Shown here in pieces: positions 24,104 to 33,719 of a DNA stretch of 64,000 nucleotides. Every line of letters starts with the position of its first letter. The first letter of the stretch is position 1. The stretch lies in assembly GCA_903908495.1 (NCBI GenBank), contig CAIVSK010000191.1, positions 1 to 64,000 on the forward strand, read 5' to 3'. The notes beneath the pieces are model-generated. The model was given only the letters and a program-made list of their open reading frames with translations. It did not search any database and had not been told where the DNA came from. The translations under genes and the position numbers were made by a program. Source of the stretch: Akkermansiaceae bacterium (GTDB lineage: Bacteria > Verrucomicrobiota > Verrucomicrobiia > Verrucomicrobiales > Akkermansiaceae).

Positions 24104-27100
24104 ATGAGCCGACCCATCTGTCCGATTTCTCCTCCAGAATCCCTTCGACCCAGGTTCACTTCCCCCCATTGGGCAGACATGGCGCAGCACCGCAGCGCCA
24201 GCCCACCGCCCATGCCACGTGCCGGCAGCCCGTTGCGCGGATGGGTCGCGGCTTGCCTGGCCCTGGTCTTCCTGCTCCATGGCCGTGCCTGGGCGCTGGA
24301 TGCCGCCGTCATCATCAATGAGATCGCTTATCACCCGCTCGCCGGCGATAGCGAGTGGATCGAGCTGCACAGCCTCTCCGGCGTGGACATCGATCTATCC
24401 GGCTGGCGGCTGGCCGATGCGGTGGATTACACGTTTGCCGAGGGCACTAAAATCCCCGGCCACGGCTTTCTGATCATCGCGGCAACACCGGCCGCGCCGT
24501 CGCTCGCGGGCCTCAACGCGCTGGGCCCATGGACGGGCGCACTCAACAATGCGGGCGAAACCCTCACCCTGGTCAACCGCGACGGACGCACCATGGACGC
24601 CCTCACCTACAGCAATAGCGGCGATTGGCCGGCCGGCGCGGACGGCTCCGGCGCGACCCTCGCGCGGCGCAACAGCGAGTCCGCCAGCCCGGATGTTTCA
24701 AGCTGGGCCGCCAGCGCGGACATCGGCGGCACTCCAGGCCGCAACAACTTCGCAGTGAGTGGCCAGGCACCGACGATAACGATGCCCTCGGACCTCGATG
24801 CGAGCTGGAGCTATTTCGTCGGCACGCCACCCGCAGGTTGGGAGCAGCCGGGCTTTGACGACAGCACGTGGGCGTCCGGACAGTCGTTGTTTTCCGCCGG
24901 CACGCCGGTGCTGGCAGGCGGCAGCGACGGGCTGGCCGGTTACTGGCCGCTCGATGCGATTACCGGCGGCACCACCGCGAACCTCGCGCCGGGCGGCGTG
25001 GCGGCAACCCTTTCAGGCAGCCCGACGATCGTGAGCGACGTGACCCGCGGCAACGTGATCCGATTCAACGGCAGCGGCCAGCGGGTCAACGCGGGCAGCG
25101 CGATCATTCCGGTGATGACCCTCGACAACGATTTCAGCTGGTCGTTCTGGGCGAGCTCGGCAGAAGGCACGAGCACCAATATCATCATTGGCAACCGCTA
25201 CTCGACCACTGCGGGGGCGGACTGGAGTCCACGCGAGTTCATCAAGTTCACCCCCGACCGGTTTGAGTTTCATCACAATGCCGCCGCCGACGACCTCAAC
25301 TACGCCGATCTGACGGCAACCGGCGGGTGGATCCATCACTCGGTGGTCAAGAACGGCAGCACGCTGAGCTACTACCGCAATGGGGCGCTGACCGGCACGC
25401 ACACCATGGTCACTCCCGTTTTCAACCATCCGCAGTCGCTTTACTTCGGCGGCGAACTGACGGACGAATTCTGGAAAGGCAAACTCGACGACGTGGCGAT
25501 CTGGACGAAAGCGCTCAGCGGCCCGCAGGTCGCCAATCTATACACCAAAGCCGCCACGCCGCTGACCGTTTCCAGCGTTGGCACCCAGCGCACGCCGCTC
25601 GCCAGTGCAACGACCTATGGCTTCCGCCGCGCGTTCACCTTCACCGGCACGCCGTCGCGGACGAGCCTTACATTGAAAATGCTCGTCGAAGACGGTTGCA
25701 CCGTTTGGCTCAACGGCACCCAGGTGTACACGCAGAACGATCCGGCGAGCGCCGGCACGGGAACCGCTGATATATCGGCGGACATCCCGCTGCCGAACTC
25801 CGCAGTGCTTCACGGCAACAACGTCATCGCGGTGCGCGTCAGCACCTTCGCCGGCGATCCGGACATGGTCTTCGGCGCGCAGCTCACGCTCAGCGAAACA
25901 TTCCCCTCCCCCGCAGATCAAGCGCCCGGCCTCGTCTTCAACGAAATCAGCCCGGCCGGCACCGGCTTCCAACTCGAACTGGCCAACCCGTCCGCCACCA
26001 CCATCCCGCTGGCCGGCTACTCGATCCGCAGCTCGACCGGTGCCAGCTATACGTTCACCACCGGCACACTGGGCACCGGCGGGTATCTGGTGCTCAGCGC
26101 GGCGCAACTCGGCTTCACCCCGGCTAACAACGACAGGTTGTTCTTGTTCAAGGCCGGCGGCACCGAATTACTGGACTCTCGCCAGGTCAGCAAAAAACTC
26201 CGCGGACTCTCGGCCCAATTCCCCGGCCGCTGGCTCTACCCCAGTGCCGCGACCTTTGGCACGGCAAACGCGTTCACGTTCAACTCCGCCATTGTCATCA
26301 ACGAAATCATGTATGCGCAGCGCCCGCTGACCCAGTCACCTTTCGCGAGCGACCCCGAACAGTGGATCGAACTCTACAACCGCAGCGCAGCGCCGGTGCC
26401 GCTCACCGGATGGAGCTTCTCCGACGGCATCACTTTCGACTTCGCCACCGGCACCACCATTCCCGCGGGCGGCTACCTCGTCGTCTCCAACAACTCTGCC
26501 GCGCTCAAAGTCAAGTGGCCCTCGGTCGCGGCCACCATCACCGGGAATTTTTCCGGCTCGATCAAACACAGCGGCGAACACTTGCAACTCAGTGATGCCA
26601 ACGGCAACCCCGTCAATGAGATGACCTTCCGCAACGACTCGCCATGGCCGGTTGCGGCCAACGGCGGCGGCTCGTCCATCGAACTGCGCGACCCCCGCGC
26701 CGACAACAATCGCCCCGAAGCCTGGGCCGCTAGCAACGAGGCGGCTCGCGGCTCATGGCGGAATTTTTCGTTCACCGCACAGGCCTCTCCGGGCGAGGGC
26801 AGTGATCCGACGCAGTGGAACGAATTCATCTTCGGCCTGTTGGGCGCGGGTTCGGTGATGATCGACGACGTCAGCGTGACGCAGGCTGCCACCCAGCTCA
26901 TTCAAAACGGGTCGTTCGGCAGCGGCGCGGCCGCCTGGCGCTTCCTCGGCACGCACAGCCGCGCCAACGTCATCACCGATCCCTTCGGCAGCGGCCAGGT
27001 GCTGCGCCTCGATGCCACCGACGCCTGCGAACACATGCATAACCACTGCGAAACAACCCTGATTTCCGGCGGGACCGAACATGCGATCAACCCTGCCCTG

Positions 27101-29851
27101 ACCTATACCGTCAGCTTCCGCGCCCGCTGGGTCAGCGGCTCCAACCAGCTTAATTCGAGGCTCTATTTCGACCGCATCGCCCACACCAGCCTGCTGTCCG
27201 TGGCGGCCGGCGGCGGCACCCCGGGTGCCCCCAACACCGCACTCATCACCAACCTCGGGCCGACCTTCACCGGCCTGACCCACACGCCTGCCGTGCCCGC
27301 CGCGGGCCAACCCGCTACCGTCAGCGTGACCGCCAGCGATCCCGACGGCCTCGGCGCGGTCACCCTGTTCTATGCAGTCAATGGAGCCGCCTTCACCAGC
27401 CTGACCATGACCGCGCAGGGCGGCGGGAATTTCTCCGCCAACATCCCCGCCCAAGCCGCGGGGGCCAAGGTGCAATTCTATGTGCAAGCCGCCGATGCCC
27501 TCGGTGCCCTGGGTTTCGCGCCGCCGCTCGGCGCCGCTTCGCGTGCCATCATCCCGTGGGACGACGGCCAGGCGCGGCTCACCCTCAACGGCGTCAACCC
27601 TAACAACATCCGCATCGTCTTGAATAACGCCGATGTAACCACCCTGCACACGCCCACCAATGTGATGAGCAACGACCGCTTGCCCTGCACCGTCATTTGG
27701 AACGAGCGCGACGTGTTTTACGACTGCGGCACCCATCTCCACGGCAGCGAACGCGGACGCGACCAACCCACGCGCATCAGCTATAATCTGCGTTTCCCCG
27801 CCAACAACCTGCTCATGGGCGCGGTCGACTCCCTGGTCATCGACCGCAGCGGCGCCGGCAATCAATCGTCCGAAAAGGAAATCCTCATCAAGCGCGCCAT
27901 CACCCACGCCGGCGGCCTGCCGGGCAGCGAAGACGACATCTGCCGCGTCATCGCTCCCCAGACCGCTCAAACCGGCCCGGCCATCCTCGGCCGCCAGCGC
28001 ATCGTCACCGGAGAATACCTCGACAGTGCCTACGCCAGCGGCAGCAACGGCGAGCTTTTCAAATATGAACTCATCTACTATCCGCTGACAACGGTGGACG
28101 GCAACCGCCAAAGCCTCAAACTGCCCGAGCCCGATGACGTCAGGGGCGTCAACGTCACCAGCCTCGGCACTGACAAGGAGGCGTATCGCTGGCACTGGCT
28201 CATATCTAACAACGAAGACAAGGACGACTACAGCAACCTCATGCCCTTCCTCACCGCGTATGGCCGCGGCAACGACGCGCAATATTTCTCTGACACCGGC
28301 GCGATGATGGATGTGAGCGAATGGCTGCGGGCTTTCGCGATCGAGACGCTCTTCGGCATCGGCGACAACTATGGCACCGGCTCGCAGCACAATTTCTACC
28401 TCTACCACCGGCCGGCGGACGGTCACTGGATTTTTCTCCCCTACGACATGGACTTCACGTTCAACAACGGCTCGACGTCGTCGATGTTCCCGAGCGGTGA
28501 CCTGCAGAAACTCACCGGCACCGCCGCCAACCTGCGCAGCTATTGGGCCCATGTCCGCGACCTCTGTCAGACGAGTTTTTCCAGCGCCTACCTCACCCCG
28601 TGGGCACAGCACTACAATAACTTCGTCAGCGAAGACCTCACCCAATTCATGAGCTATATCGACACCCGCCGCGCCTACGCGCTAGCCCAGCTCGGTGCCG
28701 CCATGCCAACCGTGCCATTCGCGATCACCACGCCTAACGGCACCGCCCCGGTACCCACCGTCACCATCGCGGGCACCGCCTGGGTCGACGTCGCGCAATT
28801 GCGCCTCGCCGGTTCGAGCCTGCCGCTGGCCGTGACCTGGACCAGCCCGAGCACCTGGCAATCCAACATCACCATCGCACCGGGCACCAATGTCATCACC
28901 ATCAACGCCTACGACTCCCTCGGTGCCCTCATCACGGCACCCAACAGCGCGAGCGTCACCATCACCGGTACCGGATCCATCGTGCCCGCCGACGCGACCA
29001 ATCTGGTCATCTCCGAGATCATGTATCACCCGGGCCCGCCTAGCGCCGCGGAAATCGCCGCGGGTTTCACCGATGCCGAGGCATTCGAGTATCTCGAACT
29101 GCAAAACATCAGCCCCACCAACACCCTCTCGCTCGCCAACTGCGCCTTCACCGCCGGCATTGCCATGACACTGCCGACCACCACCCTCGCCCCCGGTACA
29201 CGCGCCCTCATCGTGGGCAACACCACCGCTTTCACCCATCGCTACGGCACCGGCCCGATCATCCTCGGCACGTCCTATCAGCCGGGGAACCTTCTATCTA
29301 ACAGCGGCGACCACCTCACCCTGCTCGCCGCCGACGGCATCGCCATCCGCGACTTCAGCTACGACGACCACGCGCCGTGGCCCGCCCCGGCGGACGGCGG
29401 CGGCTTCAGTCTGGTGCTCATCAATCCCGCCGCCAATCCCGACCACGCCGACCCGGCGAGTTGGCGGGCGAGCACCGCCCTCAATGGCAACCCCGGCACC
29501 AGCGACGCAACCACTTTCTCCGGCAACCCGCTCGGCGACGACAACGGCGACGGCATCGTCAACCTCCTGCAATACGCGCTGGCAGGCACCACCCCGATCA
29601 CCCTCCCGCGCGGCGGCAGCGACGGCAGTTTCCTCACCCTAACGTTCCGCCGAAACCTCGCCGCCGATGACACCAGCGTGACGGTGCAACGCAGCACCGA
29701 CCTAACGACATGGACCAGCGGCAGCGACGTCGCCTACGTCAGCGAAACGCATAACTCCGACGGCACCTCGACCTATATCTGGCGTTCTGCCTACCCACTC
29801 GCCAACGCCCAGCACCATGAGTACCTGCGCCTGCAGGTGACCAAGCCGTAG
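24104..29851 (+). CDS. Giant secreted LTD/LamG/CotH-kinase protein
   Basis: About 1,915 residues, exported (hydrophobic segment about residues 46-62, ending 'RAWALDA'). Domain order by pattern: lamin-tail domain (LTD) about 67-170 ('AVIINEIAYHPLAGDSEWIE'); LamG/ConA-like jelly roll about 285-480; a beta-galactosidase-like jelly roll about 500-600; LTD about 605-720; LTD about 728-880; a carbohydrate-binding-like domain; CotH kinase-like domain about 1170-1525 with 'EKEILIKRAIT' and the catalytic-type 'FLPYDMDFTF'; a fourth LTD about 1630-1760; and a C-terminal 'GDDNGDGIVNLLQYAL' module. CotH proteins are atypical kinases. The rest suggests surface binding. The start could also be ATG 24179. 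Confidence 0.82.
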   Translation: MSRPICPISPPESLRPRFTSPHWADMAQHRSASPPPMPRAGSPLRGWVAACLALVFLLHGRAWALDAAVIINEIAYHPLAGDSEWIELHSLSGVDIDLSGWRLADAVDYTFAEGTKIPGHGFLIIAATPAAPSLAGLNALGPWTGALNNAGETLTLVNRDGRTMDALTYSNSGDWPAGADGSGATLARRNSESASPDVSSWAASADIGGTPGRNNFAVSGQAPTITMPSDLDASWSYFVGTPPAGWEQPGFDDSTWASGQSLFSAGTPVLAGGSDGLAGYWPLDAITGGTTANLAPGGVAATLSGSPTIVSDVTRGNVIRFNGSGQRVNAGSAIIPVMTLDNDFSWSFWASSAEGTSTNIIIGNRYSTTAGADWSPREFIKFTPDRFEFHHNAAADDLNYADLTATGGWIHHSVVKNGSTLSYYRNGALTGTHTMVTPVFNHPQSLYFGGELTDEFWKGKLDDVAIWTKALSGPQVANLYTKAATPLTVSSVGTQRTPLASATTYGFRRAFTFTGTPSRTSLTLKMLVEDGCTVWLNGTQVYTQNDPASAGTGTADISADIPLPNSAVLHGNNVIAVRVSTFAGDPDMVFGAQLTLSETFPSPADQAPGLVFNEISPAGTGFQLELANPSATTIPLAGYSIRSSTGASYTFTTGTLGTGGYLVLSAAQLGFTPANNDRLFLFKAGGTELLDSRQVSKKLRGLSAQFPGRWLYPSAATFGTANAFTFNSAIVINEIMYAQRPLTQSPFASDPEQWIELYNRSAAPVPLTGWSFSDGITFDFATGTTIPAGGYLVVSNNSAALKVKWPSVAATITGNFSGSIKHSGEHLQLSDANGNPVNEMTFRNDSPWPVAANGGGSSIELRDPRADNNRPEAWAASNEAARGSWRNFSFTAQASPGEGSDPTQWNEFIFGLLGAGSVMIDDVSVTQAATQLIQNGSFGSGAAAWRFLGTHSRANVITDPFGSGQVLRLDATDACEHMHNHCETTLISGGTEHAINPALTYTVSFRARWVSGSNQLNSRLYFDRIAHTSLLSVAAGGGTPGAPNTALITNLGPTFTGLTHTPAVPAAGQPATVSVTASDPDGLGAVTLFYAVNGAAFTSLTMTAQGGGNFSANIPAQAAGAKVQFYVQAADALGALGFAPPLGAASRAIIPWDDGQARLTLNGVNPNNIRIVLNNADVTTLHTPTNVMSNDRLPCTVIWNERDVFYDCGTHLHGSERGRDQPTRISYNLRFPANNLLMGAVDSLVIDRSGAGNQSSEKEILIKRAITHAGGLPGSEDDICRVIAPQTAQTGPAILGRQRIVTGEYLDSAYASGSNGELFKYELIYYPLTTVDGNRQSLKLPEPDDVRGVNVTSLGTDKEAYRWHWLISNNEDKDDYSNLMPFLTAYGRGNDAQYFSDTGAMMDVSEWLRAFAIETLFGIGDNYGTGSQHNFYLYHRPADGHWIFLPYDMDFTFNNGSTSSMFPSGDLQKLTGTAANLRSYWAHVRDLCQTSFSSAYLTPWAQHYNNFVSEDLTQFMSYIDTRRAYALAQLGAAMPTVPFAITTPNGTAPVPTVTIAGTAWVDVAQLRLAGSSLPLAVTWTSPSTWQSNITIAPGTNVITINAYDSLGALITAPNSASVTITGTGSIVPADATNLVISEIMYHPGPPSAAEIAAGFTDAEAFEYLELQNISPTNTLSLANCAFTAGIAMTLPTTTLAPGTRALIVGNTTAFTHRYGTGPIILGTSYQPGNLLSNSGDHLTLLAADGIAIRDFSYDDHAPWPAPADGGGFSLVLINPAANPDHADPASWRASTALNGNPGTSDATTFSGNPLGDDNGDGIVNLLQYALAGTTPITLPRGGSDGSFLTLTFRRNLAADDTSVTVQRSTDLTTWTSGSDVAYVSETHNSDGTSTYIWRSAYPLANAQHHEYLRLQVTKP

Positions 29852-29875
29852 CAGAGATATGGGCTGCTTCCATAA

Positions 29876-30247
29876 TCACCACGTTTGGACCGCGGATTCA
29901 ATGGAAACGGCCAAGGTGGCGCGAAGCCAACCGAACTTTTCCTTCATGAAATCAAAATCAGGGCCGGACGTCACGAAGCTCGCCTTTCCCTTGATCAGGA
30001 AACCGGCACCCATTCCATGCAGGCCCTCAACCTTACTGCTCCCCAATGTGATCAAAACATTCGGATCGTGAGCAATGTTGGCCTCCGTCTTGTGCATATA
30101 ACCGGCGGGAATAAACAGCCGCCCATCTTGCGACAATTTAAGGTAGCTATTCCAAGTGTTGACCATGTGGGGACCATCAGGCCCCAGGCTGGCGATGGCA
30201 ACAACGCCGTCCTTCTGCATGACTTTCTGTAACGTGTCTGGGATCAT
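29876..30247 (-). CDS. Pyridoxamine 5'-phosphate oxidase-like FMN-binding protein
   Basis: A 123-residue protein with the split-barrel fold pattern of PNPOx-like flavin proteins: 'MQKDGVVAIASLGPDGPHMVNTW' (strands 1-2), 'LFIPAGYMHKTEANIAHDPNVLITLG' (strands 3-4 and helix) and 'GAGFLIKGKASFVTSG'. These small proteins bind FMN or F420, and their substrates are often unknown. ATG 30247 has GGA about 8 nt upstream and is preferred over the track start at 30292. It is convergent with the CotH gene (24-nt gap) and stands alone. Confidence 0.78.
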   Translation of the reverse strand: MIPDTLQKVMQKDGVVAIASLGPDGPHMVNTWNSYLKLSQDGRLFIPAGYMHKTEANIAHDPNVLITLGSSKVEGLHGMGAGFLIKGKASFVTSGPDFDFMKEKFGWLRATLAVSIESAVQTW

Positions 30248-30369
30248 CGTGTATTCCAATTCTGTTAGTGGTTTGAATGTGGCCAGCAGCAACGTGTCGG
30301 GCCTGCCAACCGGCTGGCTGTAGTGTATGTTTCATCGTGGACATTCACAACAGTTGGGTGGGGCGTTGC

Positions 30370-32565
30370 TCAAAATGCCTGTACCTTCAGCCGTCCCAAG
30401 CGGCTCACATAGGGCGTGAGGGTACCGGTATCGCCCCAGGTTTCGATGACGGTGCCATCGGTTTGGGGTTCGCTGCTGAGGAGCGCGCCGGGGGTCCACT
30501 GGCTCATGTCGGTGGAAAATTCCGCCGTTACGCTCACTGCGGTGGCCCGCGCGGAACTGCGGCGGGCGCTAAGCGTGAGGCGTGGCATGCCTCCGCCGGC
30601 GGGCCATGGCAGCAGCGCAAAGGTCGGCCGCGGGGCATCTGCTGCCAGCATGGGATCGCTGCCTAATGCATATTCCAGACTGTTGGCCACGCCGTCGCCA
30701 TCGGTATCGGCGAGGGGTTGGCGAAGGCTGGCGATGAGGACGGGGTCGGTGATGGCGGCGGCGGCGATGGTGTATTCGGTGGACTGGCCGAAGTGCAGTG
30801 CCGGCCGGAGCGGACGGGCATCGATGCAGCGGCCCTTCGATCCGGCCAGCCAGAGCGCATAAACTTCGGCGGCAGAAATCGCCCGGTTGTTGTAAACCTC
30901 CAGTTCATCCAAGCGTCCGTAAAAGTCCGGACCGATGCGCAACGGCGCGACCGTATCCAGATTGGCTGCGCCGACGGTGGTCACCGGCCCTCCGGCCACG
31001 GCTCCATCCAGGTAGAATATCGCTCTATTGTCATAGTAACGCTCCACGGTGACGGAGACGAGGTGCCACGCGCCGTCCATGGGGACCACCGCGGCGGGAG
31101 ACGTGTATGTCGTCAGCGCCCCTGCCCCCATGGCCAGATAGAGTTGGCCCCTGACATGGCCGAATTTCCAGCCGGTGCTGCCGGCTCCGTCGGTGTGGTC
31201 AAGGATCACCTGGTTCGAGAAATAGATGCGGTCGTCCAAGGGCGTGCGCAGCATCCAACAGTTGACGCTGAAGGCTCCGTTGCCTGGATTCACTCCGGCA
31301 GGGCCGGCGACCTGGTACTCGCCGGTGCCGCCCCCCGCGAAGGCCCGGCCCTGATAGACATGGCCGGGAACAACCGCAGGGCTGCCTGACAATGCTGAAT
31401 TGCCGGAGTCCACCAGGTTTTGGCAGATGGCACCACCGTAGGCATCGGAACCGGGTTCATCGAAAGGAATCAGCAGTGACGGATATAGACCAGGCAACAG
31501 TTGCGCGCACGGGCCGTCCGGTCTCACACCAAGGCCTAGCGTGATGCTCGACTGCCCCAGGTTCGCCGGGACGGTGATGACGGATCCTCCCGCGAGGGCG
31601 GACCAGCTCAAGGGGGTGCCCTCCACCGTGGCGACGATATCAGCGGTGGTCATGCCCTGCGGCAGCGGCGGCAACACGCCGACGAAACTACCACTGTCAT
31701 TGGTGACGAAGCGGGCCGTCCATGGCGACTGAGTGCCACCAGCGAGGGAAAAGATGATGGGAGCACGGGCCAGCGGCGTCAAATTGTCCGGATTCCACGC
31801 GCTGCCTGCGGGGAGGCTGCCGCTGGCCATGGCGAGGTGCCCGCTGATGGTGCCACCGCTTGCCACAACCTCGAAGCCCTCCACCTGCGGGTTGGGGAAC
31901 CCGCTCAAGTCCTTCATGATGGCGATGTCGCCCGGTTGACCGCCGCCGAGGAATTCACCGGACGCCACCACCGAATAGCCAGCCGCGGCATCGACCTTGA
32001 GCGAGTCCGTGCCGTCGCCTAAATCAGCGATGACCCGCCTCGGGATGTATCCGCAGCACGTGAAAGTATCGATCCTGTAATCCTGTGATGAGTTTTTCCC
32101 GGCCGCCACGACGGTGATGTGCAATTGATTGCCCAGCCGGGCAATTTCCACGTCGTCATCGCCGGCCGTGCCGATGACCGTGACGGCCTCCGGGGTCACC
32201 GTGACGGTGACGGTTTCCGGGTATTCGCACTGGCAGTTGATGAAGCCGGAGAGGCTGCGGGTATTGGTCCCCTTGGTGGCGACGATTTCGCACTCGTAGG
32301 TTCCGAGATCGCGGGACAGGCAGCGCAGAATCTTGTAGGTGGCAGCGGTGGCACCGGCGATGGGTTGGATGCCGAGCTTCCACTGGTAGGTGAACGTGGT
32401 GCCGGTGGGTGCCCCGGTGACGGCGGCGCTGAGGGTCACCTCGTCGAGCGGGTGGGCCATGGCGGGGCTTTGCTGGATGGTGACCACCGGGTTGCCCGGA
32501 GTCTGCGCATGAAGCCCGGCGCTGCTGGCAATGGCAAGCAGGAGGGCGAGGGTTTTCGTATTCAT
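30370..32565 (-). CDS. Secreted Ig-like/LamG-domain protein
   Basis: A 731-residue exported protein. The signal peptide is 'MNTKTLALLLAIASSAGLHAQ'. An Ig-like domain follows (about residues 25-120; 'TFTYQWKLGIQPIAGATAAT' is the usual verrucomicrobial pattern). A cysteine-containing beta region comes next with 'CQCEY' and 'TCCGY', then a LamG/ConA-like domain at about 430-620 ('GAFSVNCWML', 'DGAWHLVSVTVERYYDNRAI', 'LDELEVYNNRAISAAEV'). It ends with a C-terminal module containing 'DTDGDGVANSLEYALGSDPM', shared with many exported proteins of this group. ATG 32565 was chosen for the signal peptide. Probably surface-located and glycan-binding. No catalytic motif is seen. Confidence 0.78.
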   Translation of the reverse strand: MNTKTLALLLAIASSAGLHAQTPGNPVVTIQQSPAMAHPLDEVTLSAAVTGAPTGTTFTYQWKLGIQPIAGATAATYKILRCLSRDLGTYECEIVATKGTNTRSLSGFINCQCEYPETVTVTVTPEAVTVIGTAGDDDVEIARLGNQLHITVVAAGKNSSQDYRIDTFTCCGYIPRRVIADLGDGTDSLKVDAAAGYSVVASGEFLGGGQPGDIAIMKDLSGFPNPQVEGFEVVASGGTISGHLAMASGSLPAGSAWNPDNLTPLARAPIIFSLAGGTQSPWTARFVTNDSGSFVGVLPPLPQGMTTADIVATVEGTPLSWSALAGGSVITVPANLGQSSITLGLGVRPDGPCAQLLPGLYPSLLIPFDEPGSDAYGGAICQNLVDSGNSALSGSPAVVPGHVYQGRAFAGGGTGEYQVAGPAGVNPGNGAFSVNCWMLRTPLDDRIYFSNQVILDHTDGAGSTGWKFGHVRGQLYLAMGAGALTTYTSPAAVVPMDGAWHLVSVTVERYYDNRAIFYLDGAVAGGPVTTVGAANLDTVAPLRIGPDFYGRLDELEVYNNRAISAAEVYALWLAGSKGRCIDARPLRPALHFGQSTEYTIAAAAITDPVLIASLRQPLADTDGDGVANSLEYALGSDPMLAADAPRPTFALLPWPAGGGMPRLTLSARRSSARATAVSVTAEFSTDMSQWTPGALLSSEPQTDGTVIETWGDTGTLTPYVSRLGRLKVQAF

Positions 32566-32897
32566 GGGTGGGTTGGCGGCTTGTGGTTTATCCGTGGCAA
32601 GAGCTGCTCCAGCAGGCACCACGGGGCCTTGCTGGCGGAAAAGGCGGGTTGAGGCGTGAATCATTAAACAACCCAAAAAGCGAGACTCCCCCATGACCGC
32701 CGGACTGTCAAGGAATTCAGGGTCATTATTTCTCTAAAGGAGATCCTACGTTCTGGCCGACCTGCGGGGGTCAGGCAATTTCGACGATTGCAAGACCTCC
32801 GGACAGCTCCACAGAAGACATTTTGATTGGTGGATTGACATCGCGGGCCGGGAAAGCGAGCGTCGGGTGGCCCTGAGCCACCTATCCGAACCATCCC
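32566..32897. other. Divergent intergenic region
   Basis: A 332-bp gap between two genes transcribed away from each other, so it should hold two promoters. A TTGACA at 32835-32840 has no convincing -10 at the right distance. No repeat or small gene was found. Confidence 0.4.
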
Positions 32898-33677
32898 ATG
32901 TATATTCCCAGCTTGCTTTCCCGCGTGAAGTCGAAATGCCCGGTAGTGGCCGGTGCCATCCTTTTAATGGCGGCCCTGTGCGCTGTGGGTGAGCCGATCG
33001 CGTTGCCTGCCAACGTGAATTTCGACATTCTGCCGCCGCCACCGGCGGACAACTCGCCGGCGGGACTCGCGGACCTGAGCGTGGTGCTGTACGTGCAGGC
33101 GCAACGCACGCCGGAGCAGGTCAAGCTGGCGAAGGAAATGACGAGTCCCTCGGTATTTGCGATGGGGCGGGAGGTGTTTGGCGAGTGGTTCAGCCGGGAA
33201 AACCTGCCGAAAACCGCCGAGATCCTGAGCCAAACCAGCAAAGCGGCGGATCCGGTGCTCGCCGCGGCGAAGAAGAAATGGCAACGCCCGCGGCCATTCA
33301 TGCGGTCGAGCGAAGTTGCGCCGGTGGTGGGCAAACCAGGCGACTCGGGGTCCTATCCGAGCGGTCACAGTTTTGGCATCGCGGTGCCGGAATTTGTGCT
33401 CAGCGCGGCGTTTCCACAACATGCCGCTGACTGTGACCGGATGATCCACCGGGTGATGTGGGGACGCATCGTTGGCGGCGTGCATTTCCCGTCCGACACC
33501 GAAGCCGGCCGCCTGCTGGCCAAGGAGGTGGTGGCGGGAATGTTAGAAACGGCGGCAATGAAAGAGGCCATTGAGACCATGCGTAACGAGGCGGCACCGT
33601 TTCTTGCCAAGGAGGCGGCTACCGCCGGCAAAGCGAGTTCAGCCCCGCAACCGGAGCCAAGCTCCAGTCACAACTAG
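32898..33677 (+). CDS. Secreted class A acid phosphatase (PAP2 family)
   Basis: A 259-residue exported PAP2-superfamily phosphatase resembling PhoN-type class A non-specific acid phosphatases. The signal peptide spans about residues 1-31. The three catalytic motifs are present: 'KKKWQRPRPF' (K-x6-RP), 'GSYPSGHS' (PSGH), and 'GRIVGGVHFPSDTEAG' (R-x5-H-x3-D). The metal-independent mechanism uses the histidines of motifs 2 and 3. The tail is Ala/Ser/Pro-rich. It probably releases phosphate from organic phosphates in the periplasm. The metallopeptidase gene begins 42 nt after it. Confidence 0.9.
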   Translation: MYIPSLLSRVKSKCPVVAGAILLMAALCAVGEPIALPANVNFDILPPPPADNSPAGLADLSVVLYVQAQRTPEQVKLAKEMTSPSVFAMGREVFGEWFSRENLPKTAEILSQTSKAADPVLAAAKKKWQRPRPFMRSSEVAPVVGKPGDSGSYPSGHSFGIAVPEFVLSAAFPQHAADCDRMIHRVMWGRIVGGVHFPSDTEAGRLLAKEVVAGMLETAAMKEAIETMRNEAAPFLAKEAATAGKASSAPQPEPSSSHN

Positions 33678-33719
33678 ACCGTCCGCTAAATTGCCTAACT
33701 GCCCCGTGACACCCGCCCC

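Noticed and set aside
26753-28645. 630-codon minus-strand ORF
   Set aside because: It is wholly antisense to the CotH protein gene, with Gly/Val/Arg-rich composition typical of GC-rich shadow frames and no recognisable domain.
32835-32860. TTGACA as a -35 box for the acid phosphatase gene
   Set aside because: No acceptable -10 hexamer at 16-18 bp, and sigma-70-type consensus use in this lineage is uncertain.
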